DNA of 64,000 nucleotides, from positions 806,001 to 870,000 of the forward strand of contig NZ_CP013382.1 of the NCBI RefSeq assembly GCF_001513745.1, in the 5' to 3' direction. Shown piece by piece: positions 32,909 through 39,648 of the stretch. The notes beneath the pieces were generated by a model. The model ran no database searches. It saw nothing but the letters and a program-made list of their open reading frames with translations, and was not told where the DNA came from. The position numbers and the translations under genes are program-made. Source of the stretch: Burkholderia humptydooensis. GTDB lineage: Bacteria > Pseudomonadota > Gammaproteobacteria > Burkholderiales > Burkholderiaceae. Position 1 is the first letter of the stretch; every line of letters begins with the position of its first letter.

Positions 32909-33139
32909 TCAGTTGCGCTTGCGCGAGCGCATCCGAACCGCGGAATCGAATCGCGCCTGAGCACGGGCGAGCTCGTCGAGCGCGCGATCGAGGCGCGACA
33001 CCGCGGCCGCGTATTCGATGCTCGACGTCGTCTCCCCGGCGTCGCCGCGAACGGCGCGGAATGCGCGATCGACGTTGCGCGTCGCCTCGAAAAAACGCTG
33101 TGCGGCCTCGGCTTCCCGGGAATGCGGGATGGACGACAT
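32909..33139 (-). CDS. Small helical protein of unknown function
   Basis: Predicted 76-residue soluble protein. The body is one or two long helices with heptad-like spacing (SRLDRALDELARAQARFDSA), ending in a basic tail (RMRSRKRN). A very strong ribosome-binding site (GGAGGAG) precedes the ATG at 33139, which supports this start over the longer frame. No signal peptide or membrane segment. Unknown family; the strong translation signal suggests a real, well expressed gene. Confidence 0.65.
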   Translation of the reverse strand: MSSIPHSREAEAAQRFFEATRNVDRAFRAVRGDAGETTSSIEYAAAVSRLDRALDELARAQARFDSAVRMRSRKRN

Positions 33140-33337
33140 GGACGTTTCTCCTCCGTTGCCAGACATGACAGGCCGATCGCAAGCGCTTGCATCGCGCGAT
33201 GCTCGCTTTGTCCCGATCGGGCCGCCGTGACCGGATGGCGACAGATGACCGGCGCGCAACGATGGTGAGCAGACGACGCAACGCTTCGCGCGTCGTCGCG
33301 CGGCGCGCGTCAGGCTGCACGTCAGACGCGCGGCCCG

Positions 33338-34147
33338 TCACCACGCATGGTTCGCATGCGCATGCGCGGGCGCGGCGTGGCCGAACGGCGCGGCGGATTC
33401 GACAGGCGACATGTCGAACAGATCCCGCGTGAACCCGCGCGCCTGCTCGGCGGCGGCGGGCTGGCTGCGCAGACGCGTGACCTGCTCGACGAACGTATCC
33501 AGATCGCCGTCGCGCGTCGCCTTCGTGATTTTCGCGAGATCGCGCGCCTTCAGCACGCTCGGTTGCGTGAGCCGCACGAAGTACGGCGCCTCGAGCTCGA
33601 CCGACAGCGCGAGCGGATAGCTCCTGCCCGTCTGCTCCGTCTCGCGGCCGACGCAATCGACGACCGCCGCGCTCTGCGCGGCGCCGAGCACCTTGCCCGT
33701 GCTCACGCTGCGCAGGTGATCGGGATACACGCGCAGGCGCGTGCCGATGCTGAGCTCGGTCGGCGACGCGCACACGAGCGCGTAGTAGTGCTCGCGACGC
33801 CGGCCGGAAGGCAGCGTCGCGCGGCTCGTGATGAACGTATGCGGCGGCAATTGACGCACCTGGCCGCTCGCATCGATCCACGCGTTCCACAACAGCACGT
33901 CTTCCGTTTTTCTTTCCGGCTGCCTCGCCTTGCTCGACGCCGGCGAGAACAGCGCGATCAGCGAGCCCGTGCGGTGCGCGGCGATCTGCGCGCTGTTGCC
34001 GAGCGGCTGGCCGATGCCCCACAGAAACCGCCCGCCTCCGAGCCGGCGCTCCCATTCCTTTCTCAGCACGGTCGTCGGGAGCGCTTCGCCGGATTCGTGA
34101 CCGATCTTGGTCCAGCAAAACGTCGGGGGGAGGTGTTTCAGTGTCAT
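33338..34147 (-). CDS. Hypothetical protein divergent from a small HTH gene
   Basis: Predicted 269-residue soluble protein. Segments such as WTKIGHESGEALPTTVLRKE, GRFLWGIGQPLGNSAQIAA and a basic region around SRATLPSGRRREHYYALV suggest a compact conserved N-terminal domain of about 200 residues; the end is His/Ala-rich (PAHAHANHAW). I do not recognise it. The ATG at 34147 is preferred to an upstream TTG. It is divergent from the HTH gene at 34227, with about 80 bp between, so the two may form a regulator-target pair. Confidence 0.65.
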   Translation of the reverse strand: MTLKHLPPTFCWTKIGHESGEALPTTVLRKEWERRLGGGRFLWGIGQPLGNSAQIAAHRTGSLIALFSPASSKARQPERKTEDVLLWNAWIDASGQVRQLPPHTFITSRATLPSGRRREHYYALVCASPTELSIGTRLRVYPDHLRSVSTGKVLGAAQSAAVVDCVGRETEQTGRSYPLALSVELEAPYFVRLTQPSVLKARDLAKITKATRDGDLDTFVEQVTRLRSQPAAAEQARGFTRDLFDMSPVESAAPFGHAAPAHAHANHAW

Positions 34148-34190
34148 CAACTTTCTCGGAATGCGGCCGACCGTCGGCTTCGACGATCAA

Positions 34191-34219
34191 TTCATTAGGC
34201 GTTAATGTATATGTATAAT
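34191..34219 (+). promoter_or_regulatory. Sigma70-like promoter of the small HTH gene
   Basis: TATAAT at 34214-34219 has a perfect -10 match; TTCATT at 34191-34196 is a weak -35 with 17-bp spacing. Transcription would start at about 34226-34227, which is the ATG of the gene. No ribosome-binding site is present, so the mRNA may be leaderless. Confidence 0.65.
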
Positions 34220-34226
34220 GCATGCT

Positions 34227-34568
34227 ATGGAAGCCCCCAAGAGACATTTTTCTGTTCAGGACCTGTTGAGCCGATTATTGGCCGATACCCGCTCGTCCAG
34301 CGAAATAGCGAGGCTTTCGGGCGTCAGCCAGCCCACCGTCTCGCGACTCAGGTCGTCGAGCGGGCGTCGGCTGCGCAGGAGCGCATCATTCAATAAGCTA
34401 TGCAGTTTCTACGGTGTCGAGACGCGGCAATCGGGCCGGTTGTCGGCGCCGTACAACGATTTGCTGCGCGAGGCGATCGTCGAGGCGTGGGACGGCTCCG
34501 AAGAGCACGGCCGCGCGCTGCTCGGCGTGATCAAGGGGTTGAAGGAACTGAGCGGCAAGCCGGGATGA
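34227..34568 (+). CDS. Small HTH DNA-binding protein
   Basis: Predicted 113-residue cytoplasmic protein. Residues 10-70 resemble an XRE/CopG-unlike helix-turn-helix (LLADTRSSSEIARLSGVSQ, then PTVSRLRSSSGRRLRRSASF), with the recognition helix near VSQPTVSRL. The C-terminal 40 residues are helical and acidic. The upstream ATG at 34218 overlaps the -10 element, so the ATG at 34227 is chosen. It may autoregulate and control the divergent gene at 33338-34147. Confidence 0.7.
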   Translation: MEAPKRHFSVQDLLSRLLADTRSSSEIARLSGVSQPTVSRLRSSSGRRLRRSASFNKLCSFYGVETRQSGRLSAPYNDLLREAIVEAWDGSEEHGRALLGVIKGLKELSGKPG

Positions 34569-34688
34569 GGGCTTGCGCGATGCGTGGGCTCGATCGCGTG
34601 CGGATTCGCGGTGCGCCGTGCGGGGCGTCGCGATCGCGCGTGCCCGCCGGTTGCGTCGGCGCAGCAGGCCGGCCCTACCCGCGATGCG

Positions 34689-34715
34689 ATGCGGCCCGCC
34701 GAAGGCGGGCCGCAT
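34689..34715. terminator. 12-bp hairpin between convergent genes
   Basis: ATGCGGCCCGCC (34689-34700) pairs perfectly with GGCGGGCCGCAT (34704-34715) around a GAA loop, followed by ttctcg on the plus strand. It separates the HTH gene from the convergent secreted-protein gene and probably acts as a shared terminator. Confidence 0.75.
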
Positions 34716-34733
34716 TTCTCGCGCTGACGGTTG

Positions 34734-36143
34734 TTACTTGCGGCCGAGATACTGTTCGGTGCAGATGTGCGTGAAGTGGATGATCGACGTCCGCTCCCGG
34801 ATTTGTGCGTTGTCGAGATACGCGACAGCGAACGCATACGGGTTGTAGGTGATCCGCCAGCGATCCGAGGGCACCGACATCGTGTTGAAGTCGCCCGTCA
34901 CCGTTCCGCCGCCCTGGCACACGCCGACGTTCAGATCGACGAGCAGGTTGCCGTTCGCGTCGGTGTAGCCCGACGTTTCCGTCAGCAGCGTGTTGGGGCC
35001 GTTCGGGCCCGCGCTGTCGTATGCGCGCAACCAGATGCGCTCGCCGGGCGGCAGGCGGACGTTGCCCGTCGAATCCCACGCGATGGCGCCTGCGGACACG
35101 ACCCGCGCGACGTTCTCGTTGCCGCGCACGAGATGCGTGATGTTCTCGTTGTCGAGGAGGCGATAGAAGCCCGCGGTGCCCGCGCCGTCCGACACGCGCA
35201 GCGTATACGCTTGCGCGGCGGGCGCGGTCGTGCCCTTGTCGTAGACGCGGAACATCAGCGTCGCGCCCGCGGGCGACGTGATGTTGTACGACGTGCCCGA
35301 CGCGAGCGTCGCCCACGTGTTCGGCGCGGTCTCGAGCTCGGCCGTCTGCGTGCCCGCACCCTTGAACGTCACGTAGTTCGCCGTTTGCGTCGACGGCACC
35401 TGCACCGCGTAGTAATCGAAATCCGCGACCGTATCGAGGTTCGCGCTGATCTGCTGGTTGCCGGTCAGCTTCGTCGGATGCAGGATCGAATCGTTCGGCT
35501 CGTAGCTGTCATAGCCCGTCGTGCCGAACACCTGGAACTGGAACGGCGCGTTGCCCGCGCCTTGCTGCGCGCTGACGAGCAGCAAAAGGCGCACCGGGCC
35601 GTTCGGCACCGCCTCGACGATCTTGTTCGGCGACAGGTCGGCCTGGCTGTCAAGCACTGTCCACGAGCCGTCTTCGTTGACTTGCACGAGATGCGCGTCG
35701 TGCTGTTCGTTGGCGGGCAGGCTCACGACGTACGCGACGATCTTCGTCGCGCTCGGCGCGACGAACTGGAAGCAGTCGGCCTGGCCGGCGGGCGCGGTGA
35801 CCGCGTTGTACGCGGCGCCGATCGTGACATCGGTGCAGTTCGCGACGGGCGGCGCGACGGTTGCGGCGGTTGCGGTGGTCGTTGCGGCGAGCGTCGCTTG
35901 GCGCTTCGCGAGCGGCGCGCGCGCGCCGGCCTGCCGGATCGCGCTGGCGGACAGCGTCGGCAGCGGCCGCGGCAGGGTCGGCAGCGACGCGCGGCGCGCG
36001 GCGAGCTGTTTGCCGATTTTCGTCGGCTCGGCCCGGCTGACGCCGTCTACGTGCGATTGCGCGACGAGGGTTGGCGCTTGCGCCCACGATGGGCTCATCG
36101 CCGCCGCGGTCAGCAGCGCTGCCGCGTACTTCAGTCTTTTCAT
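34734..36143 (-). CDS. Secreted protein with PPC-like beta-sandwich domains
   Basis: Predicted 469-residue exported protein with a clear signal peptide (MKRLKYAAALLTAAAMSPSW, then AQA). An Ala/Thr-rich segment (about 60-100) leads to beta-rich domains. Residues about 225-270 (GYDSYEPNDSILHPTKLTG with DTVADFDYYAVQVP after it) match the bacterial pre-peptidase C-terminal (PPC) pattern of secreted enzymes. No protease catalytic domain is present, so it is not itself a peptidase by sequence. Cys residues occur near 102, 123, 405 and 461. Function unknown. It ends near the hairpin at 34689. Confidence 0.75.
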   Translation of the reverse strand: MKRLKYAAALLTAAAMSPSWAQAPTLVAQSHVDGVSRAEPTKIGKQLAARRASLPTLPRPLPTLSASAIRQAGARAPLAKRQATLAATTTATAATVAPPVANCTDVTIGAAYNAVTAPAGQADCFQFVAPSATKIVAYVVSLPANEQHDAHLVQVNEDGSWTVLDSQADLSPNKIVEAVPNGPVRLLLLVSAQQGAGNAPFQFQVFGTTGYDSYEPNDSILHPTKLTGNQQISANLDTVADFDYYAVQVPSTQTANYVTFKGAGTQTAELETAPNTWATLASGTSYNITSPAGATLMFRVYDKGTTAPAAQAYTLRVSDGAGTAGFYRLLDNENITHLVRGNENVARVVSAGAIAWDSTGNVRLPPGERIWLRAYDSAGPNGPNTLLTETSGYTDANGNLLVDLNVGVCQGGGTVTGDFNTMSVPSDRWRITYNPYAFAVAYLDNAQIRERTSIIHFTHICTEQYLGRK

Positions 36144-36322
36144 AGGGTCTCCGTATGTGGATGCGCTTGATGCGCGGCAATCATCATACGTTTGCCACGG
36201 GGAAATAGGGCGGGAAAGTTTCGGAATTGTTTGGGGGGCGTGTGCGGATGCGCTGATGGACCGTCAATGAGCTGTATTAGCCAACAATCGATACACATTG
36301 CTAGCTTCGAAGTGTCGAGCAT

Positions 36323-36610
36323 TCAGACTTCGATATATGACGCCGACTGAGATGCCACCAGTTTCGGCGACGGCGAACACAAGCAGATACAAAGATCGTC
36401 GCTTAACGCCGCCTGTCGCCCATCCGGCCCCGTGCTCGAAATTCGGGGACCATCACACGCAATCTTGCCGATTGTTTTACACGCCGGGCACAGCACAGGA
36501 TCGTGCTCATATGCTTGTTCGCGGCCATTCAGCAGGTCGCCGCCATCGCCTCTTTGCACGATGCCGCCGGCTGTCGTCAGGTCGCCTTTCACGATGTCAT
36601 ATCGTCGCAT
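36323..36610 (-). CDS. PAAR-domain protein of the T6SS
   Basis: Predicted 95-residue PAAR protein that would cap the VgrG spike. The start RRYDIVKGDLTTAGGIVQRG matches the common Burkholderia PAAR beginning. Two Cys (LCPACK) and the central GKIACDGPR plus LCICLCSPSP segments give the Cys/His-rich tip expected to bind zinc. It is the last gene of the minus-strand vgrG module, 11 nt after the immunity gene. Low GC like the rest of the module. Confidence 0.85.
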   Translation of the reverse strand: MRRYDIVKGDLTTAGGIVQRGDGGDLLNGREQAYEHDPVLCPACKTIGKIACDGPRISSTGPDGRQAALSDDLCICLCSPSPKLVASQSASYIEV

Positions 36611-36621
36611 GTCGTGCTCTC

Positions 36622-37665
36622 TTAAACCGCGCCCGGACGCAACCGCAAGCTATTCAGCAGCGTGTCCCATGTTTGCAGTGCGCCAGTCTCGTCCACTGGC
36701 GACGTTGCTTGATCCGGCGGCAGATCAGGGGAGGGGGAACCCAGCAACAATTGGATTGCCGTATGCGGCTTCGCGAGCGTGCTTGGATCACCCGGAGCCA
36801 GCAGGTAGAAACGATACGACGTAATCGGGCCGTCCTTTAGTTCGAATAACACTTCTTCGCCGTCCATTCCGCCCACCGTGCGTTTGCCTTGACGCAGGAT
36901 GCGATAGCTCCCGCTGCCTGCGACCCGATCCATCTGCGCACGCAGGTCGGGCAATGTCTTGGTTAGTGGCTTCCCTTGATCCTGACTGATGGACTCCCGC
37001 ATCTGGATCACCAACAGCGCCGGACGTCCCGGCATCAACGCAATAGACTGGCTCAATTCTTCCGGGTACGTAGACGAACCTGTCACGATTCCACCGTCGA
37101 AACAGAAACCCGATTCCGTCGGCACCGACCAGTTATCGCGTGCTTTTATGCGCCGATAAACATCCCTGTAGATTCCATCTGCGTCATTAAGGGCTGTTTC
37201 GCCAATGCTGCCGGTCGTATGAAATAACATATGGTCGTCGTAAAGGTAGCCTTCGGTGTGAAATGGTAGGCTGACGCCTTTTGCTACGCCTTTCTGAAAA
37301 ACAAAGACCTTAGAATCCTTCGTCGGTGCAATCATCTTTTCTAACCATGAGAGTCCCGTTTTTTCTTCTAAATTTATCGGATTAACGCGCTGCCTGGATT
37401 TCAAGTCTTTTTCTAAAGATCCAACTTTTGATTGATAGATCTCAAGCGATGTTTTGTACTGCGTTTCGAGTTTTTCGCCCCGGAACTCATACCGCTGATT
37501 AGAAATTTCACTCGTCGAGGGACGGTCGAATACAAAGCGACCGACACACCACGGACGCGGCTTGGACAACAAAGGATTGGTCATCGTCGGTTCCCCGGAG
37601 TAGGTTATCGAGCTGGCGCACACGCCCACCACCACAATCAGAATTCGTGAAATACGAGTCAGCAT
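36622..37665 (-). CDS. Tli4-like periplasmic immunity protein
   Basis: Predicted 347-residue exported protein with a Sec signal (ILIVVVGVCASSITYS). The mature part contains PWCVGRFVFDRP and, in the second half, GGMDGEEVLFELKDGPITSY followed by HTAIQLLLGSPSPDLPP, consistent with the Tli4 immunity family that neutralises Tle4 lipases in the periplasm. Its start overlaps the lipase gene by 7 nt, so toxin and immunity are translationally coupled. A/T content is far above the local norm: 37261-37320 has 25 G/C of 60 bases. Confidence 0.8.
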   Translation of the reverse strand: MLTRISRILIVVVGVCASSITYSGEPTMTNPLLSKPRPWCVGRFVFDRPSTSEISNQRYEFRGEKLETQYKTSLEIYQSKVGSLEKDLKSRQRVNPINLEEKTGLSWLEKMIAPTKDSKVFVFQKGVAKGVSLPFHTEGYLYDDHMLFHTTGSIGETALNDADGIYRDVYRRIKARDNWSVPTESGFCFDGGIVTGSSTYPEELSQSIALMPGRPALLVIQMRESISQDQGKPLTKTLPDLRAQMDRVAGSGSYRILRQGKRTVGGMDGEEVLFELKDGPITSYRFYLLAPGDPSTLAKPHTAIQLLLGSPSPDLPPDQATSPVDETGALQTWDTLLNSLRLRPGAV

Positions 37666-39611
37666 GACGGCTCCGGCGCTTCTTGCGCAATTTGTACAAT
37701 GCTATAGAGCAACGCCCATCGGGTCCACGGATGGTTGTAGCTGAACTGATGTTCGTAGCCGCCTTGATCGAACACCATCTGTACACCCGGAGCCGCACCG
37801 CCACTTGCACTGCTTGCGGGGGCTTCCGCCGACCATACGGGCACCGTGCCGTCACCTGGAACGATGCCATTCTTGCTTGGGTCGGTTGTGGTGCTACCGG
37901 GAGGAAGCTTTGCCACCTTTTGCACTTCGAATTCGACGACCAGCTTACGCGATTCCAGATAGATTCGCAGGTTTCCCTTGCCCGAGTCCGAATTGGGATC
38001 GACATGCAAGAAGGTCGCGGCACGCAGTTCATCTTCCGTCACATCGGCCGGCAGGTTTCCGGTCCAAATCACCGTGCCCCATCCCAATAGATCTTCAAGC
38101 TTCTCGCCCGGCTCGATAGCGGGTTTACCTTTCTCCCCGCTCGGCCTAGATTTTTCTCTCGACTCCAGTCCGCCACCCGCATAAGAAATATACGTCTTCC
38201 CGTGGTAAGCATCTTTGATCTTACTTTGCCTGGTTACGACATCTAGCATGACATCTTTGAAGCCGCTAAAAATAGTCTCTTTATTTCCCTTTGCTTTCAA
38301 ACGTTCATTCACAATTCCAGCCGGGTCGAGCAATGATGCATCTGGCACCAATCCGTACCACTGTGGATTTGCGTAAATATCGCCGTACGCGTTGCCACCT
38401 TTCGGCAACTGCATTACCGGTTGGCCATTGATCCGCGCAAATATCCACCACGGCTCACCCTTGTGATAGTCCGGCATCGGTAATAGCTCCAGCGGCCCCG
38501 GTGCGTTCGCTGCAACCGCCGTGAACTCCGCCGCGTTGTTCCCGACCAGGCTGCCGTTGATGAAGCCCTTCAACGCGCCCTCGTTACCGGCTCCGGTCCT
38601 GAACCGCTTCGCCGCAACCGGGGCGCCGGTTGCGGGCTGCACGCTATGAAACACCCCATACATCAGGTTCCCCGCGCCGTGCATCGCAATCGCCATCCGT
38701 GCGACCAGTCCACCCATCGAATGCGTCAGAATGATCGCCTTGTCGGTATGGTTCTCTGCGATGATTTCCTTGATGCCCATCAGGCGCGTTATCTTCTTGG
38801 TCTTCGGGTCTTTGTAATCCGAGCCGTTTATTACATCGAGTCCGGATTTTTCGTTCGATTGCAGCCAGTTATAGCCAATCGCATAGACCCGATATCGAAA
38901 CTTCGCGAAGTGATTGAATGCAGTCGATTTCTCGTCAATCGCTTGACCCTTGCCCTGCGTCCCCGCGTCGGTCGCCCCATAGTCGGCAGGTTCGGTTCCA
39001 AGCAGCGGCTTGAGCGCCCACTTCTCACCCGTTGAATCGGGCGTCACCCACACCCCATGCGGCTTACCCATAAACTTAGGGCGATTGAGTTGTTCTTCCA
39101 GCCAAGCCAAAACCGGGTGATAGCTGGTCCGGTGTATCGACCCCCACCCCCGGCGGCGTGCTTCCGCCTCGTCCACGTACTGCTCCGGGCTATCGTTCTC
39201 GCCATGTTTGCCGACATTGATCGGCCCATGTGGCGTCACCGCCGCCTTGGTCGGATCGAACTGCGTTTCGCGCGTGGACGCGCCCTTGAACCACAATCCA
39301 AGCAGCGCGGGAAGTCCGCCCAGGTTCCCCAGCATCCCGTCCGTGTTTGGTGCGAAGAACATCTCGTCGCCGGTATCGGTGTTCGTCAAGAGCGAGCCCA
39401 TGACGCCCGGCAGAAAGATCACCGGAATGATGGGCCGCACGTCGCACAACAATTCCTTGCTGCGCGTGTCGCTCGCTGGCGTCAACGTAAAGTGGCCGTA
39501 CGACGATCCATCCGGGGCAGTGCGCCCCATCACCTGCACGACCTCTTGCTCGGCCGCATCGCCATCGGACGGCGCAACGCCGCCCGGATTGTCAGTCGGG
39601 TTATCGCTCAT
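37659..39611 (-). CDS. Tle4-like T6SS lipase/phospholipase effector
   Basis: Predicted 650-residue cytoplasmic alpha/beta hydrolase without a signal peptide, as expected for a T6SS cargo. The N-terminal oxyanion region VIFLPGVMGSLL lies at 64-75. The nucleophile elbow is ILTHSMGGLVAR with Ser298. Candidate acid and base are in VPGDGTVPVW and GGYEHQFSYNHPW near the C-terminus. It is 37 nt downstream of vgrG and overlaps its immunity gene. Tle4 proteins attack membranes of competing bacteria, and some act on host membranes. The exact lipid substrate is not visible from sequence. Confidence 0.85.
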   Translation of the reverse strand: MSDNPTDNPGGVAPSDGDAAEQEVVQVMGRTAPDGSSYGHFTLTPASDTRSKELLCDVRPIIPVIFLPGVMGSLLTNTDTGDEMFFAPNTDGMLGNLGGLPALLGLWFKGASTRETQFDPTKAAVTPHGPINVGKHGENDSPEQYVDEAEARRRGWGSIHRTSYHPVLAWLEEQLNRPKFMGKPHGVWVTPDSTGEKWALKPLLGTEPADYGATDAGTQGKGQAIDEKSTAFNHFAKFRYRVYAIGYNWLQSNEKSGLDVINGSDYKDPKTKKITRLMGIKEIIAENHTDKAIILTHSMGGLVARMAIAMHGAGNLMYGVFHSVQPATGAPVAAKRFRTGAGNEGALKGFINGSLVGNNAAEFTAVAANAPGPLELLPMPDYHKGEPWWIFARINGQPVMQLPKGGNAYGDIYANPQWYGLVPDASLLDPAGIVNERLKAKGNKETIFSGFKDVMLDVVTRQSKIKDAYHGKTYISYAGGGLESREKSRPSGEKGKPAIEPGEKLEDLLGWGTVIWTGNLPADVTEDELRAATFLHVDPNSDSGKGNLRIYLESRKLVVEFEVQKVAKLPPGSTTTDPSKNGIVPGDGTVPVWSAEAPASSASGGAAPGVQMVFDQGGYEHQFSYNHPWTRWALLYSIVQIAQEAPEPSC

Positions 39612-39648
39612 CGTGGATTGCTCTAATCATCTTATTTGAATTGGGATG

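Noticed and set aside
34734..36143. Secreted peptidase
   Set aside because: Only a PPC-like accessory domain is seen; no Ser, metallo or Cys protease motif is present.
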